A stretch of DNA of 64,000 nucleotides from Zygnema circumcarinatum (taxonomy: Eukaryota > Streptophyta > Zygnematophyceae > Zygnematales > Zygnemataceae): contig CM074804.1 of assembly GCA_037447605.1 (NCBI GenBank), positions 71,876-135,875 on the forward strand, written 5' to 3'. Shown here piece after piece: positions 47,799 to 60,084 of the stretch. Below the pieces are notes generated by a model that saw only the letters and a program-made list of their open reading frames with translations, was not told the origin of the DNA and searched no databases. Position numbers and translations under genes: made by a program. Every line of letters starts with the position of its first letter. The stretch's first letter is position 1.

Positions 47799-48931
47799 GG
47801 CTGCAGGAAGAGCGAATCCTCGTCCCTCCCGGGTACCTGAGGCTGCGTGCGCGCAGAGCTCGCAGCCGCGTGGCTATGGCGGCGAGGAGGCCGAGCGGCA
47901 GGAAGAGAGCCCCTGCACGCCGCGCACTGGACTTTAGGGTTCGCGCGTCCGTCCACGTGCGTCACCATACGTCATCGTCGGTCAGAACGGTAGCAGATAC
48001 TGTTACCGCCCGTCGGTTGGGCCCAAATAGCCAATTTGGGATTGCCAATTGCGTTGGAGTGCAATGCCAATTCTTTCTCCCCAGATTCTGAATCAGGTCT
48101 CGCACTCTCGTGGCCTCGTGGGCCTTCGCACGTGCACTCAGAGGGAGAGGGAGAGGGAGAGGGAGAGGGAGAGGGAGAGGGAGAGGGAGAGGGAGAGGGA
48201 GAGGGAGAGGGAGAGGGAGAGGGAGAGGGAGAGGGAGAGGGAGAGGGAGAGGGAGAGGGAGAGGGAGAGGGAGAGGGAGAGGAGGGAGAGGGAGAGAGGG
48301 AGAGGGAGAGGGAGGAGGGAGAGGGAGAGGAGAGGGAGAGAGGGAGAGGGAGAGGGAGAGGGAGAGGGAGAGGGAGAGGGAGAGGGAGAGGGAGAGGGAG
48401 AGGGAGAGGGAGAGGGAGAGGGAGAGGGAGGAGAGGGAGAGGGAGAGGGAGAGGGAGATGGGCACCGGCCAACACTGCACTACGTTAAGACGCGCAGGGT
48501 CAAAACCTTGTACATTAAGTTCCAAAAACACGTTACTTTTTACTTTTGTTTCGAATCGTGTGGTCAATCTCCAAACGCTTATTGCTCAGCTTCCACGCCA
48601 CATGCTCCATGTACATGATTCCAAGAACATCACTTTCCGTTATGTTCGAGCCAATTGCACATAGCACAACTTCAGAGATTCAACACCGCATGTGCAAAGG
48701 AACGAAGCTGTTCTATGCCCAATGGTAGAAATCAACCATGGAGCTTGGTATAGGCATGACCGTTTGAAGTGCTGCGACTACATCCTGTGACTGTGCGCTG
48801 AGCCACTACGGCCTGTCACGTCCCATAGTAGCCTTCCATGAGCCGCATCCGCCCTATCATCCTCAATAGCCTAAATCTCCATCTATGACAGCATCCGTCC
48901 TGTTCAGAAGTGCAGGAAAAAAATAATTGGT
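47799..48931. other. RPS30 promoter side and CYC1 downstream region
   Basis: Apart from the GAGGGA array at 48138-48460, no gene is supported. The left end near 47880-47960 is GC-rich and promoter-like for RPS30. Confidence 0.5.
48138..48460. repeat. (GAGGGA)n array, about 320 bases
   Basis: Almost pure GAGGGA hexamers with a few GGAGGGAGA interruptions around 48280-48345. All six frames stay open, which produces spurious ORFs of Glu-Gly, Arg-Gly or Leu-Pro dipeptides. Confidence 0.97.
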
Positions 48932-51721
48932 TTAATTGATGGCATCCACAATGAGCCTCCGAGACTTGATAGGCGACCACTTCCAGCGCTTGTAATAGAT
49001 CGCCGTCACGTAGACCAGCGAGAGGATAAAGATCCACTTGAGGCCCATCTGCATGCAGCAGCCGTGGAACAAATATGGAATCGTAAGCTCCAAAAAAACC
49101 TGGCATACCTAGAGGAAGCGTAAAGCTATCGATGTTGGCAGCCAAGTCAGTCATTCTTGACGGAACAGGGCGGTTCACGGTTGAACAACTGCAAATACTA
49201 TGCAGAGGATCCACGAGCCTATGCAGTCAAGCATGAGCTGAATCTATGCATGAGGTCCGAAAGTTAGAGGATTTAGTCATTTGAAGATTTGTAGCCGGTT
49301 CTTATGAATGAACGTCAGGGTGCCCTATTCACACATGTCGGTGAGGAGGCTGAGCCCATACCAGCTTGCGTTCATCCATTTCTGGCTCTGCTGCCCAAGA
49401 GAGATAGGTCACAACATCCTTGGCCATCTGCATCAAGCCATTGATAGCCGATGTTAGAGAATTGCAATTTCAAAACAATGCAATTCAAAAAACTGGCAAT
49501 CTTGAGCGAAATGAGGCCACAAAAAAAATGGAGCTTGATCGAATTCGACAATCACCAATCTCAGAAATTACAAGTCCCGGTCAATTTCTCCTGTGGACGC
49601 AGAGCGCTCGCACAAACATTGACCCTATTTACTCGACAACCATCTTCTATGATGTAAACTACTTAGAGGAGTGGACACATACTTGCGACTCTGTGGCAGG
49701 GGTTCCATCCTCGTACTCGACTCCACCATCATTGAGCTGCTTGGGCATGGCGATAGCTCCTCCAGGGAAGTAAGGGTTGTAATACAAACCCTCCCTAATC
49801 TGCACAATGATCCACATATCAGACGTGCCCTGAAACTGTTCTTCCATTCAGCCACTCGTACATATTGCAAGGATATAATTACAAAAAAGAAATTCGTTTC
49901 TTTGTGCCCAATGGACATCCAACTCTCAAAACCATTGTGAGCGAAAAGTTACAGTCCACTTACATGGACACCGGCAGGGGGCTCGCGGTATCCAGTGAGT
50001 AGGGCAAAAACGTAATTCTGTCCATCATGCCGGGCCTGCAAACACAAAAGCAGATGAGCATTATTGATACATCGAGGTCTTAACTTGCAAAGCAAAGAGA
50101 CGTTACTGGTATATAATGTGTACAATTTAGAAATTCTTTAAAATTGGATGGACTGAATCTGTAAGTTGTTCCAAAAGAATAGATCAGTGTGGTACCTTTG
50201 TAATCAGACTGAGGTCGGGCGGGTAAGCCCCTCCGTTTGCAAAACGGGCAGCTGCCTCATTGGCATATGGGCTTGGAAGATGATCACTGGGCTTTCCAGG
50301 CCTTGAGAACATCTCTCCTTCATCGTTTGGCCCATCCTCGACCTCCACTTCTGCAGCCAAAGTTTTCACTTCATCCTCTGTGTATGCGACTCCAATAAGG
50401 TCACGGTAGGCCACCAAGGACATGCTGTGACAGGAGGCGCAAACCTGCTGGTACACCTGGTGGCCTCTTCGGATGCTGCAATTGAAAATTTGAAATGGAT
50501 ATACGAGGTAAGGACCTCAGCATAGACATTGCTTGTTCAAATAGGTCCAAGACTTCCAGATCTTCTACGACGAGAATCGATCTAAAAAGCAACAGCCTGC
50601 TGATCACATTCTAAGGAATCACCATGCACAAATACGATGCAAAGGTTTTCGGCTCATTAAAAAAACGACAGGAAAATCAGCCCTAGAACCGCGCAGAAAA
50701 AAAACGTCAGAATTCCGGCAAAATCCTTTCTGGCCTTTCACAAGGAGTCCGCTTGCATTCTTGGCTCAGCAGTATACGAGGCAGAACATCGCAGCATGCT
50801 CAAGCTGAAAGTCTGCATTCAACAGTCTGATCATAACCAAAAAAAAATGGTCTTTGGTTCAGCTCTAAACATGGGAAGTCACTGAAGAAGCCCACTGGCA
50901 TCAAAAAGATTCCAAATAGTTTGTAAAACAAGAGCCAGGTATTTCCAAAAAAACCAAAGGGATAGGCCAAACTCACGATGCATGATCATAGGAGCTGAGA
51001 ATGCCATTGTGTGGCCAGGGGTACGATGGAGCGTGGAGGCCGTGTTCTGCCTCGTCCGCATATGTGACCTCTGCGAGGCCAGCAATGGCTACAGCACTGC
51101 CTCCTACCAGCCCAAGCGCCCTCAGCATCTTTCCTCCGAAGCTCTCATCGCTGCATTGCTGCTGAGTGCCCGCAGCTGAAGCAGCAGGGAGCACCTGCTC
51201 GGAAAAATGCAGAGAAAGGAAACAGAAAAAAACTTGAGTTACAGCTAGGGTTCCCAATACACGTGAATCCAAGAAAGTGTCCCTGCTTGTCATTCACCAG
51301 AGTGTGGCAGATATCATCATATATACACCCGAAACAATGCCTCACAATGATTTATTGTAAGGGATCATCATCGAAAAACGCTGAAGCTCCAAAGCTAGGA
51401 AAACTGCAGCAATGCAATTGATTATTTTCCTCATTTTACCAATCGTTTACACAATCAAGCGTAGCCAGAACCCTAAGGGATCCTCATCCCAGCCCATGTT
51501 CTCTAATCAGGTTGCAATAAGGGGCCTGCTTTAGCCTTTTCACTCCTCTGGTCGCCGTAACCCTAAAAAGACCTCAAACCCTAAAAGATCATCATTCAAA
51601 TCTGCGAGTCCCATGCACGAGCAGGCAGGCTGCAAGAGGACACCTGCGTGAGTTCCTGCCCTCCCTTGGCTGCGCGAGCCTTGATAGCTGCGCCCGCAAG
51701 AGCGCTCGTCCTGCGCCACAT
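48932..51721 (-). CDS. CYC1: Cytochrome c1, mitochondrial (complex III)
   Basis: Seven exons: 51644-51721, 50977-51194, 50196-50475, 49964-50035, 49683-49799, 49362-49427 and 48932-49048, giving 315 residues. The Arg/Ala-rich first exon and [13 protein letters not shown] are the bipartite presequence for matrix then intermembrane-space sorting. Mature start region [19 protein letters not shown]. The haem c motif CASCH is at 111-115, preceded by [15 protein letters not shown]-like [25 protein letters not shown] (with the candidate axial Met) and [12 protein letters not shown] follow. A C-terminal membrane helix ([14 protein letters not shown]) anchors the protein before a basic tail. It carries electrons from the Rieske protein to cytochrome c. 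Confidence 0.96.
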
Positions 51722-52244
51722 GGCTGCCCCTGCGCTCGCCTTCAAGAGCCCCCCTCCCTCGGCTGCCCTTCTCTCCCCCTCCCTAGCTCTCTCTCGCGAG
51801 CAGGAGAGCGTCCAGGGAGAGCGGCTGCTCGCCGAGTTGGCCTTCACATGTGAGAAACGCCGTCTCGCCGTTTGAACTTGTACATTGTATTGTGCACATG
51901 TGAGCGCGACTAGGTGAAAATAGCAACAAAAAAACTGCTGCTGCGGGTACAAAGGGGGTACAGGGGACGGTCTCGATCCAGATGCAGTGGCCGTCCCGTC
52001 CCATCGAAGGGCTGGCGCGCCCCCTGAAGCGAAGCGCGCGGGCGGTGGCCGCCACGAAAGGAAAGTACGATTTCTGCATGCATGCATGCATGCGTGCATG
52101 CCGGCGAGGTCGGACGGCCGCGATTGTGCCAAGCATCAGATCGGGCAGCGCACGCGCCGCCACGTGGCCCACAAATGAAGGGCTCCTCGTACCACCTCGT
52201 TCGTTGGTATGAGGTACGAGGAGCCGCGGCGGCTTTCATCGTGG
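51722..52244. other. CYC1 upstream region
   Basis: Contains the likely CYC1 promoter, a CATGCATGCATGCATG repeat near 52077-52098 and a short inverted repeat (TACCACCTCGTTCG...GAGGTACGAGGAG, about 52190-52225). No gene is seen. Confidence 0.45.
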
Positions 52245-52446
52245 GTCGGGGAGGAGGAGGAGGAGGGGGAGGAGGAGGGGGAGGGGAGGAGGGGGAGGGG
52301 AGGAGGGGGAAGGAAGGAGCAGGAGGGGGAGGGGGAGGAAGAGGGGGGGGAGAAGGAGGGGGAGGAGAGGAGCAGGAGGGGGAGGAGGAGGAGGAGGAGG
52401 AGGAGGAGGAGGAGGAGGGGGAGGAGAAGGAGGAGGGGGAGGAGTA
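52245..52446. repeat. GGA/GGGGA polypurine tract
   Basis: About 200 bases of GGAGGAGGGGGAGG purines on the + strand. Gly/Glu- or Pro/Ser-rich frames across it are rejected as genes. Confidence 0.9.
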
Positions 52447-52504
52447 GGGGGGCCAGCAGCCAGAGGGCCAGGGGCCATAGCTCCTCTTCTTCTCCCACGA
52501 GTTC

Positions 52505-52773
52505 GGAGGCAACCATCAGATATGGGGAAGTGTTTTGGAAGACATGGACGTTTTGAACAAGTACCGAGTCATTATGTAGGACCTCATGGGAGCATACAGG
52601 TGAGAGAGTGAAGCTTCCCATTCGTTTATCTCGTTGGAAAGTTCTGCTTTTTCCTTTTTATTTGGTAGGTTCAGCGCTCTTATGTTTTTGGGGTACTTTT
52701 TGAGTGCAGTACAATGCGGAGGGCATCAACTTCCAGCTCTATAGCACCCTCCATGGCTACGCAGACGAACATT
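52505..52773 (+). other. Exon-like fragments of unknown origin
   Basis: Two blocks look spliced. One runs to CATACAG before GTGAGAGAG (about 52612). The next starts after TGAGTGCAG (about 52713) with codons for YNAEGINFQLY and STLHGYADEHY, then runs directly into the duplicated ARPC1 intron at 52774. Composition is protein-like, but neither block matches a family I know. They may be the remnant of a gene interrupted by the duplication. Confidence 0.25.
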
Positions 52774-53732
52774 ATAGGCATAAAGTTGTGAGAGAAATAG
52801 GGTGGAAAAGTGGAGGCAGGGTGAGGAATGGCGGAGGGAGACGGGTGGGAAGGTGAGGGTAACGGAGGGAGGGGGAAAGGTAAGTTAAGGAGGCGCGAGA
52901 AGGTTCAAGAGAGGAAGGTGGGGGGATATGCAGAGTCAAAGAGAGAGAGGGGGAGTCTGTGAAGCGGCAGAGGAAGTTGGGGTGGGGGCTAGGTGGGTGA
53001 GCAAGCTGATAAAGAAGAAGCACTCCTCCTCCGTCACCAGCGTGGCCTGGCACCCTAACAATGTGTGCGGCATAGCCCGCTCATTATATCACTGTGGGCC
53101 TCTACTGCGATTCCATTGCACTGCAGCTGCCTATGCTTTCCTTCTCTCCCCCTCTTCTCTTTCCCCCCCTCCCCCTCTCTCTCTCTCTCCCGCTCGTTCT
53201 CTCTCCTTTTCTCCCTCACACGCACGCTTTTTTTCTTTAGATCAACTTTTCACCCCATGTCTCCATTCCCTGTCGGCTTTCCCTCGTCTCCTCTCGTCCC
53301 TGTCTCACCTCTTTTTTTTCTCACTTTCTCCAACCCCATCCTCCCCTCCCGCTTCTTTCTCCCACTCCTCTCTCTCCCTTCCGCCCCCTTCAATCGCTTC
53401 CACTGTTCTCTTTGACACACTCTCTCGCTTCTCCCTCCCCTCTTTCGCTACCTTTTTTCCATCGTCACCATGGTAACCTCCCCTCCCTTTCGTCGTATTT
53501 TCAATTGATGGGAAGCAGGTTATGCTGGCAACCACCTCCACAGACGGAAAATGCCGATTTTTTGCAGCTGGCATTAAGGGCGTCGATTCCAAGTGAGCTT
53601 GTTACAAATACCAGATCCTTTTGCCGGAACTAAAAGCTACTCAAAGTCAACCCCTAAAGTTCGTATGGTGACATGCTTTACTCTCTGACATGTAAAAACC
53701 ATGGAAGTCGTTATACCTTATGTTATGCCGAT
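52774..53732 (+). pseudogene. Partial ARPC1 duplicate (intron 5 - exon 6 - exon 7 - intron 7)
   Basis: Closely matches 43161-44111 in the same orientation, with scattered substitutions and small indels. The exon 6 copy still reads [19 protein letters not shown] and keeps both splice sites. The exon 7 copy has ATT to TTT, changing the conserved CRIF to CRFF. None of the other 13 exons is nearby, and the copy stops abruptly at 53732 where a CCCATC array begins, so it cannot make a full propeller. Confidence 0.85.
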
Positions 53733-54391
53733 CATCCCATCCGTATTTATCCCATCCCTATCCCATCCCCATCCCTATCCCACCCCCATCCCCATCCCAT
53801 CCCCATCCCATCCCCATCCCATCCCCATCCCATCCCCATCCATCCCATCCCAATCCCCATCCCATCCCCATCCATCCCATCCCAATCCCCATCCCATCCC
53901 CATCCATCCCATCTCCATCCCCATCCCCATCCCCATCTCCCCATCTATGCCATCTCCATCCCCATCCCTCCCATCTCCATCCCCATCCCCATCCCCATCC
54001 CCATCCCCATCCCCATCCCCATCCCCATCCCCATCCCCATCCCCATCCCCATCCCCATCCCCATCCCATCCTCATCAGCTATCCATCCCATCCCCATCCC
54101 CATCCCCATCCCATCCCCATCAGCTATCCATCCCATTTCCATCCCCATCCCCATCCCATCCCCATCCATCCCATCTTCATCCCCATCCCCATCCCCATCT
54201 CCCCATCTATGCCATCTCCATCCCCATCCCTCCCTTCTCCATCCCCATCCCATCCCCATCAGCTATCCATCTCCATCCCCATCCCCATCCCCATCCCATC
54301 CCCATCAGCTATCCATCCCATTTCCATCCCCATCCCCATCCCCATCCCATCCCCATCCATCCCATCTCCATCCCCATTCCCATCCCCATCG
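53733..54391. repeat. (CCCATC)n satellite, about 660 bases
   Basis: A CCCATC/CCCATCCC array with CATCTATGCCATCTCC and ATCAGCTATCCATC variants, each recurring several times, so a higher-order unit built from hexamers exists. Its left edge abuts the truncated ARPC1 copy exactly. Confidence 0.95.
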
Positions 54392-54604
54392 GACACCTGG
54401 CATGGAGCTTCCGTACAGCGCCTTCCCCCTCTCCTTTCCCTTCCTCCTCGCTCCTCGGCTTCGGCAAATCTCCACCGTCCGAGAGATCAACGGTCCAAAC
54501 CGCCCCCCGCACTCCCACAGCGGAGCCGTCCGCTAAACCCTGCGTGTCCGCCGCCGTTTTTAGGGCGCTGTGCTTTCAGAATTTCTGATTTCACCTTACT
54601 TCAA

Positions 54605-55606
54605 GATGGCGGGAGAAGAACTAGACAAGAAAATAGATTAATTGAACCTCCCAACAATACTGCTGAGAGACCTCCCGTGGTCTCAGAAGTAGGGCAGAGT
54701 CTCCCACGTGAGAAGGAGGAGGTTGCTGCTAGCATTCCTGCAGTATCTGGCGGAGCTCTTGATATGCAGGGGGAAAGACGAGGAAAGGGGGGCTGGTTGG
54801 AGGAGACAGCCAAACTCTTTTGGCGGAGCTCTTGATGTGCAGTGGGGAGAACGAAGGAAGGCGGAAATCAAAGCACTCGCTATAATGCTCGCTAGATCTA
54901 AACGACTATTAACTGAAGCACAATTGAAAGTGCAGGATAGGGAAGAACATCTAAAAGGAGGGGAGGAGCCAGTATCTGGCGGAGCTGAAGCTTAGGATGC
55001 AAGTGGAGCGGAGACTTTGGAGAAGCAAAAGGATGTACCAGATGAGCACAAAGAGGAGGAGGTCGATGACACTTTTCTCGATGAACAGCAAGATGAACTG
55101 ATGGAGGAGGGAGAAATGCTGATGAATACGAGGAAGAGGGAGAGATAAGGGATGATGGAAAGAAAGCAGCAGAGCTCCTACTCGATGAAGGATTGGTGAG
55201 CCTTGATCCTGCCAAAGAAAGCGAGCCAGCACCGACTGCAAAGGAGCCTGCTAACTTAGCCCCAAGACCTCCCAGAGTGACTAGAGGATCTCGAGTGAGG
55301 GCTACTTTTGCTCCGGGCATCTTAGGGCCCTCCGCTGCTGCTGGACTCCGTACATGGACAGCAAAGCTGGCTGGTGCTGGAAGAGGGGCGGAGGGTCCTC
55401 ATGGAGGGGAAGCAGGCAGTGTATTATCGGGAAGGGGTAGAATTGTCACTATTGCTGAACAAGCAAATGAGACTCCTGCTCTCAGGGAACAGCGCCGAGC
55501 CGAAAGGTTTGCAAAGAAGCCGACATCACCCCGTGTTCGAGGGCGCGGCAAGGTCAGTTACAGAGGGGCCGTCCCTTTTTCTAAATCTGCAAGATGCTTC
55601 ACTTAG
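54605..55606 (+). pseudogene. Decayed open frames, possible mobile-element remnant
   Basis: Adjacent frames in different phases encode charged helical protein (for example RRKAEIKALAIMLARSKRLL, LTEAQLKVQDREEHLKGG, then EEEVDDTFLDEQQDELMEE and a Pro/Arg-rich part ending near SARCFT*). Stops and at least one frame change break continuity. TATCTGGCGGAGCT-type sequence repeats three times (54742, 54818, 54972). It resembles a degraded gag-like or other acidic coiled-coil gene, but no diagnostic zinc knuckle, protease or RT motif is seen. Confidence 0.3.
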
Positions 55607-56380
55607 CAGTCATCCATTTTGCTCATCATTTCTGTTTCCACTAACTCACATTCTTCAGCTTTTGTGTTTTCGTAGGTCTAAGTGTCTAGCTTGCCTGTGT
55701 TGTTGCTTGAGTATTTACTTCTCCAAAGGCTAGGCAGCGAAACTTCTAGTCTGCATACAGTGATGAGGTTACGCGGTTTTTGCCTGTCTTCTGTTCTCTG
55801 TTCTAAATGTTCTCAGGTCTCTCGCATTTCCTCTCCTTCCCCTCTCCCCCTGCCCCTGTGTTCACACATAGTGTGCATACATGTGTATCGCATGCGTATC
55901 TGACCAATTGGATCCGCCTTGTTTGACTGCGGTTGAATGCAGGTGGTGTTGGGGTTGGTCGAGGAGATTGGCCTTCCGGCGAGTGCCTAGGGCTAGAACA
56001 CATTCGCTCAAAGCCGAAGTGATTGCGACGAGGGTGGACGAAACTCTCAGCGGGAATGCACCCAGTGCTTTCTTTCTTGCGCCTGCGCAAGTGATCAGTG
56101 CGGCGCTTGACCTTATGGCAGCGCAATGGTAGTGGGCAATGGCCTTGCCTTCTGCCCTGCCTGCCCTGCCCTGCCCCGCCCTGGCCACGTTAAAAAATAA
56201 GGAGTTTTCGCCGCTTTGGGGCTTTCTCCTCTCAGTTTTGCATTGCGCTTTGCATGTCCATTTCATGGCATCGCCATCGCGAGGCCAATGCCAAATCAGA
56301 CTCAACCTTACATTGGTTTTACATATTGCCTTTGATCATATGCAACTTGGTAGCAACGCCATCGTGAGATGAATGCCAAT
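55607..56380. other. Intergenic DNA before IMPL1
   Basis: No gene is supported. A CTGCCCTGCC pentamer run occurs at 56151-56182. Confidence 0.5.
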
Positions 56381-56384
56381 GCCA

Positions 56385-56545
56385 ACATTGAACATTGAGC
56401 ATTGGACATCGAACACCGAGCATTGAACATTGGAAATTGAACATTGAACATTGAACATTGAACATTGAACATTGAACATTGAACATTGAACATTGAACAT
56501 TGAACATTGAACATTATCATTGAGTATCCAAAATTGAACATTGAA
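56385..56545. repeat. ATTGAAC heptamer tandem repeat
   Basis: About a dozen exact ATTGAAC units (56435-56512) are flanked by diverged versions (ATTGAGC, ATCGAAC, ACCGAGC). Position is about 150-300 bases upstream of the IMPL1 start codon. Seven-base periodicity keeps no reading phase. Confidence 0.9.
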
Positions 56546-56691
56546 AACATTGAACCACAACCCCACGTGCCGAACTTGTGCGCTCGCCCACGGAAAGGGC
56601 GGAGCACGGCACCCCGAGAGAAGGCGGCTCCTTAGGCTCACCTTGTCGGCTTTGCCTCCCTCCAGGGCGTTCGAAGCTCTAATACAAATCC

Positions 56692-59600
56692 ATGGCCGCG
56701 CAGCAATGCAGCAGTTTTTTGAAGCACTTTCCTATTCAAACTTCTGCAAAATCCAATGAAACGTCCTGCAGAACATCCGCTGCATTAAACTCTAGCTTGA
56801 AGGCGGCAAAAGCTGCCTTGACCTTCACGTACAGAGCTCCAAACTATGGCTGGAATGCCAGAGACGTAATGCAACAGCAGCAAAGTGAGCTCAAGTTGAT
56901 GACTATGAGAGGACATGCGTCATCATCATCATCAGCAGCAGCAGCATGCAGAGCAATAGCATCCGTGGCTTCTGGAACTGTTTCCCGAGTCGGTGCAACA
57001 GAAACTGGGAGTGTGGCTGTGGCTGATCTGGTGGCTGTGGCTGAGTCTGCTGCAAAGAGAGGTGCTGCTGTGAGTTACATTTTTTTGGAACCACTTTCCT
57101 TACTTTACTGTGCCCTTCGCTTGCTGCTCGGTTTCGTGATAGCTGTGAGAAAGCCCTTTTCTAGATGAAAATACCGCGTGTTGGAATGAAGCTCCATTTC
57201 TTTCATGACCAGCTCGGATATGAAGCATCTATTACCGCTTTAAGTTGTCAGTATTTTAAAAAACAGGTTGATGCAGTTGGTATTTTGGCGCTTTTGAAGG
57301 TTTTCATATTCGAAGAGCTCAACAGATTGCCTGACATAGGAAATAAAACTAGATTTGGAGACTGTGCAGCTCATGCACTGGATTTCCATCATATGACAGG
57401 TGATTCTGGAGGCCGTGGATAAACCTCGAAATATCACATACAAAGGTGCCACGGATCTTGTTACAGAGTAAGTGCCTTGTCTTTGTCTATCCATTTTTTG
57501 TCGTCCTTTTCTTTTCTTTTGCTGCAGCTGGTGAGTCTTCGGGCTTCCAAACTCATACGCAGTATGTCCACATTGGAAGTTAGCCCTTGAAATGCTTTAG
57601 GGCTTGAGTATAAGTTCAGGTTTGTTGAGGCTGAGCGGAGGGACCGGGGGTGATGCAGCACAGACCGCAACACAGAGCTGGCAGTGCTGGCAGAAATTCG
57701 TGAGCGCTTTCCCGACCATCTCCTGCTGGGAGAGGAGGGGGGAGTCAGCGGAGATGCTTCATCAGAGTATCTCTGGTGCATTGATCCACTTGGTACAATC
57801 ATCTTCTCTCCCTTTTCTCTCGCACCTGCCTTTGCTTCTTCCTCTCACTCTCTCAATCTTTGTCCCTCTCTACGCACATAGATACAGACTGCATTCTTCA
57901 TGGTTTTGCTGCTTACTGGTTTTGCTGCACCTGAACAGATACTGTTGCTGCTGATGTTGATGACAGATGGTACAACCAATTTTGCGCACGGTTATCCATG
58001 TTTTGCAACATCCGTTGCAGTGCTCAGTAAAGGTCGGCCAGTTGCGGGTTGCGTGGTGAGAAATTCTACACGAACTTTACGCAGTAACTTCTGGAAGATC
58101 TCTAACCACACATAACCCGAAACGAACCTTATTTCGACCTAAAATACAAACTCTGACAACCGAAGGACCCTTACAATCCTAGAGAATCAAATGCATGAGA
58201 ACGGAGAATATATGAATCACCTTCAGTTTCATTTTCGCGATTTTGCAAAACAAGCAAATCTTCTCATCTGTAGCTAGAGAAATGTTGACGCAGGTGGAAT
58301 TTTCAGGTGGCCCAGGTCATTGGATAACTCGTGTTTTCACGGCTGGTTCAGGTACTGTTGAACTGGCATCAAGAAAAAGAAATGCAATACTATCCAAGTT
58401 CTAAATAAGCCAAGTGAAGCTTACAGTATAATTGAATCATGAGCAATTTAAGTTCCATGCACACTTTTTTGTTTAACGGTTAGAGTGTTCTATGTGCAGG
58501 AACTGGTGCATTCTGTGACGGAAAGCCTATTCATGTCAGTCTTACTGACAAGGTATGCAATGTCTTTCTGATCCCTTTCCTCGATCACATGCGAACTTGG
58601 CCTCTACCCGTCATACTTCATTTAGACTTTCAACATGGGATAGATAGCCTCCCGACAATCCTTGGAATGACATAATAAAAGTGGTAAATCATGCAGTCCG
58701 TGCCATTTAACTTCTTTCTTTATCCACGGTTCCGAATACTCAATGCTGATTCCAGCTGCCTATTTGGGAAATTCAGGTGGAAAAGTCTCTTCTTGTTACG
58801 GGGTTCGGTTATGAACATGATGAAGCATGGTCAACGAATCTGGAGCTTTTTAAACACTTTACTGACGTGAGCCGGGTAAGCGCCAGCGCAATAACGTTGA
58901 ACATCATCCAAATGTTTCCTATACATTGTCGTAATTTCTGAAGGGAGCAGGAAAGGCCCGGGCATTGACGGACGAGGGGAGTGTGGGAGGCTGGCTGATG
59001 AGGAAGAAAGAGGGGAGATGGGAGAGCGATTGCAGAGAACAATAACTAGCCTTTTTACTATCTCTCGTCGGGGTTGTGTTGGCCCTATCAGGGAGTGAGG
59101 AGGCTCGGCGCAGCGGCTGTGGACATGTGCCATGTGGCTCTCGGCATTGTGGATGGATACTGGGAGTACCGACTCAAACCCTGGGATATGGCTGCAGGCG
59201 TTCTTGTAAGCTCACTGTACTTTGTGGTCAGAAAGGTCTAGAGATGGAGTGGGAAGGAAGGAAATGGATGAGGCAGGCAGGAGTTTTGAGACAGGAAATT
59301 TGCAGTCCGTTATCAAATGACAATAGCTAGACAACACGTTGAATGTGCGAGATTGATTGAAATTTAAAATAATATGAAGGCAGCAGTTTGTCCTGTTGGG
59401 TTCTGCCGAAGGGAAGTTAACCATGGACAAAAAGTGAGGATTTCTAAGCTCAAATATTTCTTTCTTTCACATTACCTTGGTTTTCATGTTTGTTTGTTTG
59501 TCTCAGATAGTAGAAGAGGCTGGTGGCATTGTGACACGGATGGATGGTGGAGAATTTAACGTTTTCGATCGATCCGTGCTCGTTTCCAATGCAGCCCTCC

Positions 59601-60084
59601 ACTCACAGGTGTGGTCCAATTCCTCCTGTTTTGTCCAAAGTAGTTTAGACTAGTACCCAGCTTATACCGAAAGGACCAAAAGTGTCCTTCAGCAGGGTTG
59701 TCTTGGACTGGAGATGATGTCGTTTGCTGGGGTCTCCTACCGATATCCCAACATGGACTGGATTTTGTACTTCAATCTATCCCTATGCTTCATCATGCTC
59801 CTGCGCTCTTCTGTTTCCGTTACCCTCCTCTCCTCCCTTTTTGCCTCTCATCACTTCTTGCCTTCTTGTCTTGTCTCCCAACCGTCTCTCCTACTCTTTC
59901 CCCTCCGCTCCTACTGGACTGGCGCAAAATTCCCCAATTCGTCCTAAAGACAACTTGACATCTTTGGACTGTTTGACCAATGCAGATTGTGGCGCAAACT
60001 GGCCCCGCCACAGAGCGGCTGATCAGTAAAAACTTCGACTTTTCCTTGTGGTTCAAACCTGCGGATTATGTCTGCCCTTTCTGA
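56692..60084 (+). CDS. IMPL1: Inositol monophosphatase family protein, plastid type (IMPL1-like)
   Basis: Ten exons: 56692-57069, 57400-57467, 57659-57792, 57967-58055, 58294-58351, 58500-58552, 58777-58875, 59092-59205, 59507-59608 and 59986-60084, giving 397 residues. About 110 N-terminal residues are Ser/Ala/Thr/Lys-rich with few acids, like a plastid transit peptide. Metal-site motifs are intact: LLGEEGG (173-177), [17 protein letters not shown] (Asp191, Asp194) and [17 protein letters not shown] (Asp325). Exon 7 has [17 protein letters not shown], typical of IMPL1. Members hydrolyse inositol phosphates and related sugar phosphates with Mg2+. Order and spacing of motifs match the family, so activity is expected. 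Confidence 0.95.

Noticed and set aside
48036-48664. Long open frames of Glu-Gly, Arg-Gly or Leu-Pro repeats on both strands
   Set aside because: They are translations of a GAGGGA array, open in all frames, with no start context or conserved domain.
53673-54588. Overlapping + strand frames of Pro/Ser/His/Ile repeats
   Set aside because: Produced by the CCCATC satellite; three frames are open at once, which is not a coding signature.
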